A stretch of 64,000 nucleotides of DNA from Regnicoccus frigidus (GCA_025194985.1 JAOANE010000014.1:1-64000), one strand, 5' to 3'. Shown: positions 35,443 to 43,425, counted from the stretch's first letter. The notes: generated from the letters alone by a model not told the origin. Made by a program: numbers and translations.

Positions 35443-36384
35443 ATGGAGCCGAGCACGTTGCTGCGCAAAGCCTTGACTCCGCTGCCTGAGTCTCTGAATC
35501 ATTCAGGCCTCCAGGCGGCGGCCCAGCTGGACCAGCCGGCCCTGGAGGAGCTGCTGCGCGCCTGGCTGCGCGAAGACATCGGCCGCGGCGATCTCACGGC
35601 CCCAGCCCTGATCGGCCGCCGCGGCCGGGCCCACTGGACCTGCAAACAGGCGGGCCTGTTCTGCGGCGGCGTGCTGCTGGAGCCCCTGTTCCAGCTGCTG
35701 GATCCAGCGCTGGAGCTGCGCCTGCTGGTGGCGGACGGGGAGCCTGTGCAGGCCGGCCAGCGGCTCGTGGAGCTCGATGGCCTGGCGACAGCGCTGGTGG
35801 CCGCTGAGCGCACGGCCCTGAATCTGGCGATGCGGCTCTCCGGTATCGCCACCGCCACCGCCACCTTGGTGGCGGCCCTGGAAGGCACAGGGGTTCGCCT
35901 GGCTGACACCCGCAAGACCACACCGGGTCTGCGGCTGCTGGAGAAGTACGCGGTGCGCTGTGGGGGCGGGCTGAATCACCGCCTCGGCCTCGATGACGCC
36001 GCCATGCTCAAGGAAAACCACCTGGCCTGGGGCGGCGGGCTGGAAGCGGCGATGGCGGCGGTGCGCGGCTCGGCCCCCTGGCCGGCAAGGCTGATTGTGG
36101 AAGCGGAAACCGCGGCCGAAGCGGAAGCGGCCGTGCGGGCCGGGGCCGATGGGGTCTTGCTCGATGAGTTCTCCCCGGCGGAGCTGGCCCAGCTGGTGCC
36201 GCGGCTGCGGGCACTGGCGGCCACCGGCCCGGCCGGGCGGGTGGTGCTGGAGGCCTCCGGCATCCAACCGGAGCAGCTGCGCGCCTACGCCGCCACCGGC
36301 ATTGATCTGATCTCCAGCAGCGCCCCGATCACCCGGGCCCCCTGGCTCGACCTCAGCATGCGCTTCACAGAATGGGCCGCCTGA
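35443..36384 (+). CDS. nadC: Nicotinate-nucleotide diphosphorylase (carboxylating)
   Basis: This is the NAD synthesis enzyme that converts quinolinate and PRPP to nicotinate mononucleotide. The 313-residue type II phosphoribosyltransferase shows LREDIGRGDLTA, LAAERTALNLAMRLSGIAT-like sequence, ADTRKTTPGLRLLEKYAVRCGGGLNHR with the substrate-binding Arg/Lys/His set, and VEAETAAEAEAAV. LLDEFSPAEL and LEASGIQPEQLRAYAATGIDLIS are also present. ATG at 35443 is preferred to TTG at 35434. It follows mnmE by 27 bp. Confidence 0.96.
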   Translation: MEPSTLLRKALTPLPESLNHSGLQAAAQLDQPALEELLRAWLREDIGRGDLTAPALIGRRGRAHWTCKQAGLFCGGVLLEPLFQLLDPALELRLLVADGEPVQAGQRLVELDGLATALVAAERTALNLAMRLSGIATATATLVAALEGTGVRLADTRKTTPGLRLLEKYAVRCGGGLNHRLGLDDAAMLKENHLAWGGGLEAAMAAVRGSAPWPARLIVEAETAAEAEAAVRAGADGVLLDEFSPAELAQLVPRLRALAATGPAGRVVLEASGIQPEQLRAYAATGIDLISSSAPITRAPWLDLSMRFTEWAA

Positions 36385-36477
36385 ACCTTGTCTTCAGCAC
36401 GTGCCAGTCCGTTGCGGCTTGCTGACAGACCAGACCAGCATGGGCAGAGTGGCGGTGGGTTTTTGATGCCGTAGGCC

Positions 36478-37407
36478 ATGCCGCACCGCCGCTTGAATCC
36501 CCCTCGCCCCTTGTGGGCCTCAGCGCTACTGGCCCTGCTGACCGGCGTGCTGGTGGCGGCGCCGGCCAGGGCCGGAGGGGTCCTGAAACAGGTGGCCACC
36601 AGCGGCGAGCTGCGGGTGGGCGGCGACACCGACCTGCCACCGTTGCTGTTCAGCGATGCCGGCGGCAAGCCCATCGGCTACGGCATGGCGGTGAACAAAC
36701 GCATCCAGGCGGAGCTGGCCACGACCCTGGGCCGGCCCGTGACGCTGCGCTTTGAGGCGGTGGCCGATCCCGCCGAGCTGGTGCGTCGCGTCGCCGCGGG
36801 CGAGCTGGCCCTGGCCTGCGGCGTGCCCTTCTCCTGGGCGCGCGACAGCCAGGTGGATTACACCCTGCCGATCGGCCTCTCGGGGATCCGGGTGCTGGCC
36901 GAAGACGGCCGCCTCGACGGCACAGCCGAGTCGCTGCAGGGCCAACGCATCGGCGTGGTGGCCGGATCCCTGGGCGAGGGGGTGCTCCAGGCCATCCAGC
37001 CCCAGGCCACAAGCACCAGCTTCTCCGGCCTGGGCGCAGCCGTGGCCGCCCTGCAGGCCGGAGATCTCGATGGCGTGATCGGCGACACCAACCTGCTCAG
37101 CGGCCTGGCCCACAGCCGCAACGCCAAGGGCCTGGTCCTCACGCCCTCGCTTCCCTACGAGCGCTACGCGATCGGTTGCATCGTCCCGCAGGACGACTCC
37201 GCCTTCCGTGACCTCAGCAACCTGGCGATCGCCCGATTGCTGCAGGATTATCTGAACGGCGAGCCCGAGGCGATCGCCAGCGTGGATCCCTGGGTGGGGC
37301 CCCAGGGGGTGCTGGGGGTGCCCTCTGAGCGCATCCGCACCTATTTCGAGTCGGTGCTGCTCAACCACGAAGCGATCCGACCCCAGGATCCGGCCACACC
37401 CCGCTAA
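36478..37407 (+). CDS. grrP: GrrP-like orphan periplasmic substrate-binding protein of a GRRM RiPP system
   Basis: The 309-residue secreted protein has a signal peptide (about 1-32, ending ARA). A family-3 solute-binding fold follows, with LKQVATSGELRVGGDTDLPPL, GYGMAVNKRIQAELA, ALACGVPFSWARDSQVDYTLPI and QRIGVVAGSLGEGVLQ. There is no ABC permease or ATPase next to it, so it is an orphan. Its position 48 bp before grrA and just upstream of grrM matches the known partner GrrP of glycine-rich-repeat radical SAM systems (family knowledge). Whether it binds the modified peptide or a small molecule is unknown. Confidence 0.82.
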   Translation: MPHRRLNPPRPLWASALLALLTGVLVAAPARAGGVLKQVATSGELRVGGDTDLPPLLFSDAGGKPIGYGMAVNKRIQAELATTLGRPVTLRFEAVADPAELVRRVAAGELALACGVPFSWARDSQVDYTLPIGLSGIRVLAEDGRLDGTAESLQGQRIGVVAGSLGEGVLQAIQPQATSTSFSGLGAAVAALQAGDLDGVIGDTNLLSGLAHSRNAKGLVLTPSLPYERYAIGCIVPQDDSAFRDLSNLAIARLLQDYLNGEPEAIASVDPWVGPQGVLGVPSERIRTYFESVLLNHEAIRPQDPATPR

Positions 37408-37455
37408 CCACCCAGCGTCCGTCACCCCGTCCGTTGTCTTCCCGGTCCCACCCCG

Positions 37456-37878
37456 ATGGCATTTCTGCTTCGTTCCAGGCTGTTCGGTTTCCTGTTGATC
37501 CTGGCGGCCCTGCCCGTGATCCCCAGCGCCGCCCAGGCGGCTGCCTCCGACGGGCCCGACCCTGACACCCTCTCCGTGGAGGCCCGCCTGCGCCGCATTG
37601 CCGGAGCGCTGCGCAGCAGCGAGGACGGGCCCGAGAGGCCCGACGGACCCAGCGCTGGGCAGGAGGATTCCGCCACCTGCGCCTCGGATGATCTGCTCGC
37701 CTACGTCTTCGTCAACGGTCCAGGGATCGGCTGGCGCAATGGCGGCTTCCGCAACGGGGGCTTCCGCAATGGCGGCTTCGGGAATGGCGGTTTCCGCAAT
37801 GGCGGCGGCTTCCGCAACAGCGGCGGGCACCACGGCGGTTTCCGCAATGGCAGTCATGGCTTCCGCAACTACTGGTGA
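37456..37878 (+). CDS. grrA: GrrA-like RiPP precursor with signal peptide and glycine-rich F-R-N repeats
   Basis: The 140-residue precursor has a Sec-type signal (about 1-30, cleavage near AQA). A leader with SVEARLRRIAGAL (40-52) and an acidic Pro/Gly stretch with C75 follow, then a core from about residue 83. The core has WRN at 93-95, FRN at 98, 103, 113, 119, 129 and 136, and FGN at 108, each separated by glycines, plus an FVN at 85-87 just before. These aromatic-x-Asn triplets are the type crosslinked into strained three-residue cyclophanes by GrrM-like enzymes. The protein ends YW. It lies between grrP and grrM with short gaps, so one operon is likely. The biological activity of the product is unknown. 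Confidence 0.88.
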   Translation: MAFLLRSRLFGFLLILAALPVIPSAAQAAASDGPDPDTLSVEARLRRIAGALRSSEDGPERPDGPSAGQEDSATCASDDLLAYVFVNGPGIGWRNGGFRNGGFRNGGFGNGGFRNGGGFRNSGGHHGGFRNGSHGFRNYW

Positions 37879-37891
37879 ACCGGCGCGAGCC

Positions 37892-39076
37892 ATGCAGCAA
37901 CCCATGGCCCTGAGCCCAGCCCAGCCCACCAGCGCAGACAGCTTCGGCCCCCTGCGCCTGCTGGTGGTGCAGCCCACGCCGTTCTGCAACCTCGACTGCG
38001 ACTACTGCTACCTGCCCAGCCGCAACGACCGCCGTCGCCTGCCGCTGGAGCTGCTGGAGCGCACGCTGGAGCGGGTGCTGGAGAGCCCCTATGTGTCGGG
38101 CGATTTCACCCTGCTCTGGCATGCCGGTGAGCCGCTCACCATGCCGATCGCCTTCTATGACGACGCCACGGCCCTGATTCGTCGCGTTCTGGAGAGGCGC
38201 GTTGGGCCGCCGCTGCGGATCCAGCAGTCGCTGCAGACCAACGCCATGGTGATCGACGCCGCCTGGTGCGACTGCTTCGAGCGCAATGACATCCATGTGG
38301 GCGTCAGCCTCGATGGCCCGGCCTCCCTGCACGACGCCCATCGCCGCACCCGCACCGGCCTGCCCAGCCACGCCGCCAGCCTGCGCGGCATCCGCTGGCT
38401 GCAGAGCCGCGGCATCCCCTTCCAGGTGATCGCCGTGCTCACCGACGACGCCCTGGATCAGGCCGACCTGCTGTTCGATTTCTTCGCTGACCACGGCCTT
38501 CACAACCTGGCTTTCAACATGGAGGAAACCGAAGGCGACAATCTCAGCTCCTCCCTGTCGCGGCCCCACGCCGAGGCCCGCTACGTCAGCTTTCTGGAGC
38601 GTTTCTGGGAACGGCTGCGCCAGCAGCCCGGGGCCTTGCGCCTGCGCGAGTTCGACGAGATCACCAACCTGGCCTGCTGTGACCAGCGCCTCAGCCGCAC
38701 CGACATGAACCACCCGTTCGCGATTGTGAACGTGGATGCCCGCGGCAATTTCTCCACCTTCGACCCGGAGCTGCTGGCGGTGGCCACCGCGGAGTACGGC
38801 GACTTCGTCTTCGGCAACGTGCGCAGCGACAGCCTGGAATCGGCGGTGGACAGCGCCAAATTCCAGCGCGTGCTCAGCGAGATCCGCTCCGGCGTGGCGC
38901 GCTGCAAGGCCGAATGCGACTACTTCGGCCTCTGCGGCGGAGGTGCCGGCAGCAACAAGTACTGGGAGCAGGGCAGCTTCGACTGCAGCGAAACCCAGGC
39001 CTGCCGCTACCGCATCAAACTCAGCGCCGACGTGGTGATGGCCGGCCTGGAGCGCGAACTGGAGCTGACTGGCTGA
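37892..39076 (+). CDS. grrM: GrrM-like radical SAM/SPASM cyclophane-forming peptide maturase
   Basis: The 394-residue cytosolic enzyme should install crosslinks on GrrA. The radical SAM cluster motif C32-x3-C36-x2-C39 (CNLDCDYC) is followed by LLWHAGEPLT. SAM-binding strands include LQTNAMVID and VGVSLDGPASLHDAHRRTR. The C-terminal SPASM-type auxiliary cluster region has C338, C342, C348, C365 and C371 around ECDYFGLCGGGAGSNKYW. A long upstream open frame covering grrA is a shadow; ATG at 37892 begins the conserved part, 13 bp after grrA. Assignment to the GRRM subgroup rests on context and the SPASM motif. Confidence 0.9.
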   Translation: MQQPMALSPAQPTSADSFGPLRLLVVQPTPFCNLDCDYCYLPSRNDRRRLPLELLERTLERVLESPYVSGDFTLLWHAGEPLTMPIAFYDDATALIRRVLERRVGPPLRIQQSLQTNAMVIDAAWCDCFERNDIHVGVSLDGPASLHDAHRRTRTGLPSHAASLRGIRWLQSRGIPFQVIAVLTDDALDQADLLFDFFADHGLHNLAFNMEETEGDNLSSSLSRPHAEARYVSFLERFWERLRQQPGALRLREFDEITNLACCDQRLSRTDMNHPFAIVNVDARGNFSTFDPELLAVATAEYGDFVFGNVRSDSLESAVDSAKFQRVLSEIRSGVARCKAECDYFGLCGGGAGSNKYWEQGSFDCSETQACRYRIKLSADVVMAGLERELELTG

Positions 39077-39121
39077 GTGGCCTGCCAGCGGGGTCCGGCT
39101 GACGCGGGATGATCGGAACCA

Positions 39122-40933
39122 GTGACCGCGCCGCCGCGACCGACCACCCCAGCCATGCTGCGCATCTTCGAAGAGCTCAACGCGCATCTCGCTGCTGCGA
39201 CCCAGAGGGCCTTCCCGGCTGCCGCCGCCGGCCAGCCCCTCGACCCCCAGCTGGCCGCCGCCAGCAAGCCGGAATTCGGCGATTTCCAGGCCAACGGCGC
39301 CCTCGCCCTGGCCAAGCCCCTGAAGCAGGCACCCCGGGCGATCGCGACCGCGATCGTGAACCAGCTGAACGCCGACACCAGCTTTACGGCCCTGTGCCTG
39401 CCACCGGAGATCGCCGGCCCCGGCTTCATCAACCTCACCCTGCGACCCGAGCGGCTGGCCCATGAACTGCGCCAGCGCCTGGGCGATCCCCGCCTGGGGG
39501 TGCCCAGCGTGGCCGCGTCGGCGCCAGTGGTGGTGGATTTCTCCAGCCCCAACATCGCCAAAGAGATGCATGTGGGGCACCTGCGCTCCACGATCATCGG
39601 CGACTCGCTGGCGCGGGTGCTGGAGTTCCGCGGCCATCCGGTGCTGCGGCTCAACCATGTGGGCGACTGGGGCACCCAGTTCGGCATGTTGATCACCCAT
39701 CTCAAGCAGGAGGCCCCCGAAGCGCTCAGCACTGCCGATGCGGTGGATCTGGGTGACCTGGTGGCCTTCTACCGCCAGGCCAAGGCCCGCTTTGATGCCG
39801 ATGAGGCCTTCCAGGCCACCTCGCGTGAGGAGGTGGTGAAGCTGCAGGGGGGGGATCCGGTGTCGCTGAAGGCCTGGGGCCTGCTGTGCGATCAGAGTCG
39901 CCGCGAATTCCAGAAGCTCTACGACCGGCTCGACATTCGCCTGAACGAACGGGGCGAATCCTTCTACAACCCCTACCTCGAAGCGGTGGTGGCCGATCTG
40001 GAAGCCAGCGGCCTGCTGGTGACCGACGACGGCGCCCGCTGCGTGTTCCTTGAAGGGGTGCTGGGCAAAGACGGCACCCCCCTGCCGGTGATCGTGCAGA
40101 AGCGCGACGGCGGCTTCAACTACGCCACCACCGACCTGGCGGCGATCCGCTACCGCTTCGCTGAACCGCCCGAGGGCGATGGGGCTCGGCGGGTGATCTA
40201 CGTGACCGATGCCGGCCAGGCGGCCCATTTCGCCGGCGTGTTCCAGGTGGCGGCTCGGGCCGGCTGGATTCCCAAGGAGGCCCGCCTGGAGCACGTGCCC
40301 TTCGGGCTAGTGCAGGGGGTCGACGGCAAGAAGCTCAAGACCCGCGCTGGTGACACCGTGCGCCTGCGCGATCTGCTCGATGAAGCCGTCGAGCGCGCTG
40401 AGGCCGACCTGCGCCGTCGCCTCCAGGAGGAAGAGCGCAGTGAGGACGAAGCCTTCATCACCCATGCGGCCACCACCGTGGGCCTGGCGGCGGTGAAGTA
40501 TGCCGATCTCAGCCAGAACCGCAGCACCAACTATCAATTCAGCTTTGATCGAATGCTGGCCCTCACCGGCAACACCGCGCCTTACCTGCTCTATGCGGTG
40601 GTGCGTATCGCCGGCATCGCCCGCAAGGGAGGCGACATGGCGACAGCCGGAACGGAACTGCATTTCAGCGAACCCCAGGAATGGGGCCTGGTGCGGGAGC
40701 TGCTCAAGCTCGATGGCGTGATTGCCGAAGTGGAAGAAGAGCTGCTGCCCAATCGCCTCTGCACCTACCTGTTTGAGCTCAGCCAGGTGTTCAACCGCTT
40801 CTACGACCAGGTGCCCGTGCTCAAGGCCGCCGAACCGGCCCGCTCCTCCCGCCTGGCCCTCTGCAGCCTCACCGCCGACACCCTGAAATTAGGCATGGGC
40901 CTGCTGGGAATCCCGACCCTGGAGCGGATGTGA
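39122..40933 (+). CDS. argS: Arginyl-tRNA synthetase
   Basis: This class I synthetase charges tRNA-Arg. Over 603 residues it has the N-terminal Add-1 domain (about 10-110), the HIGH-equivalent FSSPNIAKEMHVGHLRSTI near residue 143, GDWGTQFGMLI, and FNYATTDLAAIRYR. QGVDGKKLKTRAGDTVRL stands in for the degenerate KMSKS, and the C-terminal DALR anticodon domain ends LGIPTLERM. The start is GTG at 39122 or ATG at 39155. It ends the GC-rich core block before the accessory region. Confidence 0.96.
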   Translation: MTAPPRPTTPAMLRIFEELNAHLAAATQRAFPAAAAGQPLDPQLAAASKPEFGDFQANGALALAKPLKQAPRAIATAIVNQLNADTSFTALCLPPEIAGPGFINLTLRPERLAHELRQRLGDPRLGVPSVAASAPVVVDFSSPNIAKEMHVGHLRSTIIGDSLARVLEFRGHPVLRLNHVGDWGTQFGMLITHLKQEAPEALSTADAVDLGDLVAFYRQAKARFDADEAFQATSREEVVKLQGGDPVSLKAWGLLCDQSRREFQKLYDRLDIRLNERGESFYNPYLEAVVADLEASGLLVTDDGARCVFLEGVLGKDGTPLPVIVQKRDGGFNYATTDLAAIRYRFAEPPEGDGARRVIYVTDAGQAAHFAGVFQVAARAGWIPKEARLEHVPFGLVQGVDGKKLKTRAGDTVRLRDLLDEAVERAEADLRRRLQEEERSEDEAFITHAATTVGLAAVKYADLSQNRSTNYQFSFDRMLALTGNTAPYLLYAVVRIAGIARKGGDMATAGTELHFSEPQEWGLVRELLKLDGVIAEVEEELLPNRLCTYLFELSQVFNRFYDQVPVLKAAEPARSSRLALCSLTADTLKLGMGLLGIPTLERM

Positions 40934-40974
40934 TGGCAAGTGAAACGGCCTGGGTTGCCTAGCCAGAAGGCCAG

Positions 40975-41382
40975 CTAATTGCCGCGATAGGTGGAGTAGC
41001 CATAGGGGCTCAGCAGCAGTGGCACGTGATAGTGATCCAGGCTGCCATCCATGCTGAAGATCACGGGAATCTTCGGGAAGAAGGTGCTGATGCCTTGTTT
41101 TTTCAGCCATTCACCTGTCTTGAACGTGACCCGATAGGTTCCCTTCTCAAGCGGGGTACCTTCGGGATAGAGATCGCGAACGCGGCCTTGAGCATTGGTG
41201 CGAGCCGTACGCAACAGCGTCCATTGCTCACCCTTCATCCGCTCAAGAATCACCTCAACACCAGCACTGGGCAGCCCATCTTGTGTATTGAGAACATGAA
41301 CGCTTAACGGATTGTCAGCAGCCACGGCCATCGACAAGAGTGAAGTCTGCATGGCAAAGCCGAGTGCCAGTGTCTTGAGCAT
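40975..41382 (-). CDS. Periplasmic 5-hydroxyisourate hydrolase / transthyretin-like protein
   Basis: The 135-residue protein has a signal peptide (MLKTLALGFAMQTSLLSMAVAA) and a transthyretin-type fold. LSVHVLNTQDGLPSAGVEVIL supplies the N-terminal His, then come TNAQGRVRDL, YRVTFKTGEWL, FFPKIPVIF and HYHVPLLLSPYGYSTYRG. The terminal tetrapeptide is YRGN where 5-hydroxyisourate hydrolases have YRGS. The enzyme normally acts in urate breakdown to allantoin; no other urate gene is nearby. It is the first clearly AT-richer gene of the accessory region. Export of such hydrolases is known in other bacteria. Confidence 0.85.
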   Translation of the reverse strand: MLKTLALGFAMQTSLLSMAVAADNPLSVHVLNTQDGLPSAGVEVILERMKGEQWTLLRTARTNAQGRVRDLYPEGTPLEKGTYRVTFKTGEWLKKQGISTFFPKIPVIFSMDGSLDHYHVPLLLSPYGYSTYRGN

Positions 41383-41499
41383 CTTAGAAGTCTCCACCAG
41401 AGACAGTCTACTTGAGCCTACCAACCAGACGTATCTGCAGGCATGAAGCGCAGTGGACTAGCGGCAGGAGAAAACACTGTCTGGGGCGCAGTTTCTCTC

Positions 41500-42351
41500 T
41501 CATCCCACTTCAAAAGAGGTGACGCCAAACAGGCGATCAACCGGCAGATCAGGCACCTCTCCCCTGAACATTCTGGCGGTCTCAAACGAGATGGTCATGC
41601 CGTTGCGTTCAGCCATGTCCACAGCAGCCTGGTTGACGTCTGGTGTGTCAAGAAAGATTGGCCCTGAAGGCTTTACCGAAGCCTTCAGGGCCAGAAACAA
41701 TGATTCCGCCCATTCTGGATTGTCCGCAAAAAGTGGCCCGATCTTATGGCCAGAGCGGCACTGGCGAATCACACCATAACCAACAAGCCGGCCGTTATGA
41801 ATCATTCCCAGAGCCTCACAATTTGGTTGCTTAATCCAGGTCGAAAGGAACGGAGACCGGTCTGCAGGAAAAAATGGCTGGTCGTAATGTTCGATCATTT
41901 CAAAGGGCAATGTATTCAGCTGCACGATGTCTGCATTTACAGGCATGCTGCCGCTGCCAGCTCCTTGATAGCGTCTGTTGCGATAGGCCAAATGGAAGCC
42001 TGACCTTTCGTAGTTGGCTTGCTGGTCTGCGACGCCATCAAGGCCAATGGTGCGGCCTTCAAGCTGCTGAAGGCCGGCGTTCCAGATCTGGATGCCATAG
42101 CCTCTGCCGCGATACCCTGGCTTCACAATGTAGAACCCTAAAAATCCAAAAGATTCGCCATATTGGATTGCGGAGATCGTAGCAATCGGTTCATCACCAA
42201 GAAATCCAATCAGAAAACCATTGGGATCAGCGGTATAGTAGCAATGAGCGTCATGAAGTCCTGGATTCCATCCTTCCTGCGCCGCCCAATCAACAGCGAT
42301 AGCAACTTCGCTTCGGCTCATTGTCTTGATTCTGTAGTCGTTGTTTTGCAT
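41500..42351 (-). CDS. GNAT acetyltransferase (YitH-type two-domain), likely integron cassette gene
   Basis: The 283-residue protein has an N-terminal GNAT domain (about 15-130), with the acetyl-CoA loop PGYRGRGYGIQIWNAGLQQL and YERSGFHLAYRN. A C-terminal second GNAT-like domain (about 150-280) includes GYGVIRQCRSGHKIGPLFAD. The substrate is unknown. The ATG lies 14 bp left of a shortened attC, the spacing seen for the other cassettes, so this is probably the last cassette gene. I see no attC after its 3' end. It is AT-richer than argS. Confidence 0.82.
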   Translation of the reverse strand: MQNNDYRIKTMSRSEVAIAVDWAAQEGWNPGLHDAHCYYTADPNGFLIGFLGDEPIATISAIQYGESFGFLGFYIVKPGYRGRGYGIQIWNAGLQQLEGRTIGLDGVADQQANYERSGFHLAYRNRRYQGAGSGSMPVNADIVQLNTLPFEMIEHYDQPFFPADRSPFLSTWIKQPNCEALGMIHNGRLVGYGVIRQCRSGHKIGPLFADNPEWAESLFLALKASVKPSGPIFLDTPDVNQAAVDMAERNGMTISFETARMFRGEVPDLPVDRLFGVTSFEVG

Positions 42352-42364
42352 GAAGGAAATTTCT

Positions 42365-42417
42365 GTTTTGTGCCCCGATCACTTGGCCACAGAGGCAGGC
42401 GAATGGCGGTGCTAGAC
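42365..42417 (-). repeat. Shortened, degenerate attC site
   Basis: GATCACTTGGCC and CAGGCGAATGGCGGTG here match the two arms of the attC at 44456-44545 (AATCACCTGGCC and CAGGTGAATGGCGATG), but the centre is deleted. The outer core sites have decayed to GCTAGAC and GTTTTGT-like sequence. It precedes the GNAT gene directly. Confidence 0.55.
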
Positions 42418-42511
42418 AGTTGAACTTACCTCAACTTCAGGGCTCGCACGCAATTGACCCAATGGCGTAGCGATGAGGCTTGAGGTTGGGACCTCTATCT
42501 TCAAGAGCCGC

Positions 42512-42676
42512 TTAAAGATAGGCTGATATATCTTGACCTAGAAAGGCTTGTCCTATACTGAAAGAATGCGAAAACACTCGCCAGCGTTCTGGGTAAAATA
42601 GATACGGCAGCCTGAGGCAGTTCAATATCAAACCCAAACCTCCTTCCCTAGCATGTCGAATATCCACTGGATTCAT
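42512..42676 (-). CDS. Small cassette ORF, hypothetical
   Basis: A 54-residue frame (MNPVDIRHAREGGLGLIL, then aromatic and Arg-rich) starts 17 bp after the attC core at 42693-42699. That position is expected for a cassette gene, but the ORF is short, lacks a recognised domain and may be chance. No other frame of length exists in this roughly 280-bp cassette. Confidence 0.3.
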   Translation of the reverse strand: MNPVDIRHAREGGLGLILNCLRLPYLFYPERWRVFSHSFSIGQAFLGQDISAYL

Positions 42677-42692
42677 AGATGCAGTTGTCACC

Positions 42693-42779
42693 CTCTAACG
42701 CTCCAGATCAGAAGCGAGCCCGCCTTTTGCCGTTAAACAATCACCCATTGATCCCATCTTCTGTATCTTAATGTTAGCC
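42693..42779 (-). repeat. attC site following hicBA
   Basis: On the minus strand, GGCTAAC opens and GTTAGAG closes an 87-bp imperfect inverted repeat. The arms are near ATTAAGATACAGAAG and CTTCTGATCTGGAG. Both core sites depart slightly from RYYYAAC/GTTRRRY. It lies 15 bp after the hicA stop. Confidence 0.65.
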
Positions 42780-42794
42780 GAGACCACGCCAACT

Positions 42795-42998
42795 TCACAG
42801 GTCGCCTGGCTCAAGGCCGGTGTGCTTGGCGATTTGGACAAGCATACTGGGGCCTATCTCCACGCCCTCATGGAAAGCAAAGACATAGTCCGGGTATCCC
42901 TCATGTTCAAGCGTCTTGTGTGATCCTGATTGTCGCTTAACTCTCCATCCAATTGACTTGAGCGCGGCAAAGACCTTTTTGCTTTGGGTGACGGCTAT
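42795..42998 (-). CDS. hicA: HicA-type mRNA interferase toxin, no standard start codon
   Basis: The frame encodes a typical HicA dsRBD-like toxin: VTQSKKVFAALKSIGW, the catalytic GSHKTLEH with the conserved His, DYVFAFHEGVEIGPSML and IAKHTGLEPGDL. It is in the same frame as hicB and begins right after the hicB stop, but no ATG, GTG or TTG exists before the conserved part. The only ATG (43005, overlapping the hicB stop as ATGA) is one base out of frame and leads to a 22-residue dead end. Either an unusual start (ATA at 42998) is used or one extra base has inactivated the toxin. Coordinates assume the ATA. Confidence 0.7.
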   Translation of the reverse strand: MAVTQSKKVFAALKSIGWRVKRQSGSHKTLEHEGYPDYVFAFHEGVEIGPSMLVQIAKHTGLEPGDL

Positions 42999-43001
42999 TG
43001 C

Positions 43002-43211
43002 TCATGCAGAGAGTGGAAGTGAGAAGCTGATGCTGATTGGCTCGAATTCCCCATTTTCAAGTCGATCAGCGATGACGCGAAGAGCCAAAACCTCAGCCTT
43101 TGCCATCGCATTAGCAGAAGAACCCCCATAAGCCAGAACTCCAGGCAGCTCTGGCACTTCGGCGATCCAGCGACCGTCTACTTCTTGCTCACACTCCAAC
43201 GAGAAATTCAT
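43002..43211 (-). CDS. hicB: HicB-type antitoxin
   Basis: The 69-residue protein has the HicB partial RNase H fold: MNFSLECEQEVDGRWIAEVP, ELPGVLAYGGSSANAMAKAEVLALRVIADRL. The length lacks a C-terminal DNA-binding domain, so autoregulation would need another protein. The order is hicB then hicA, opposite to classical hicAB. The gene starts about 94 bp after an attC core, inside an integron cassette, where toxin-antitoxin pairs are commonly found. Confidence 0.85.
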   Translation of the reverse strand: MNFSLECEQEVDGRWIAEVPELPGVLAYGGSSANAMAKAEVLALRVIADRLENGEFEPISISFSLPLSA

Positions 43212-43304
43212 GTCTTCCTCCCAGCAGAGGCGACGGGAGCAAGTTCCAGGTTAAAGCACATCCATTCCTTAAAAACAGCCTGGCCGATGCCCTCCTACCG
43301 ATTC

Positions 43305-43392
43305 AGCTAACGCTCAAGATCAGCGGCGGGAAGTTGATCATTGCTCAGATTAAGAGTTGAATACGCCCGCCCGCTGAATCTTGATGTTAGAT
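43305..43392 (-). repeat. attC site following the 5'-nucleotidase gene
   Basis: On the minus strand ATCTAAC (perfect RYYYAAC) opens the site and GTTAGCT closes it. The arms ATCAAGATTCAGCGG and CCGCTGATCTTGAGC pair with one extra base on one side, the usual attC asymmetry. Length is 88 bp. It lies 33 bp after the stop at 43426. Confidence 0.85.
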
Positions 43393-43425
43393 ATCTCTGG
43401 AATCGCTTGCGGGAGCAGCCTCAAG

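Noticed and set aside
37712..40294. 860-codon open frame on the minus strand across the grr operon and argS
   Set aside because: It is a high-GC shadow of grrA, grrM and argS. Its translation is low-complexity Gly/Ala/His/Gln-rich with no domain, while the plus-strand genes have full catalytic motifs.
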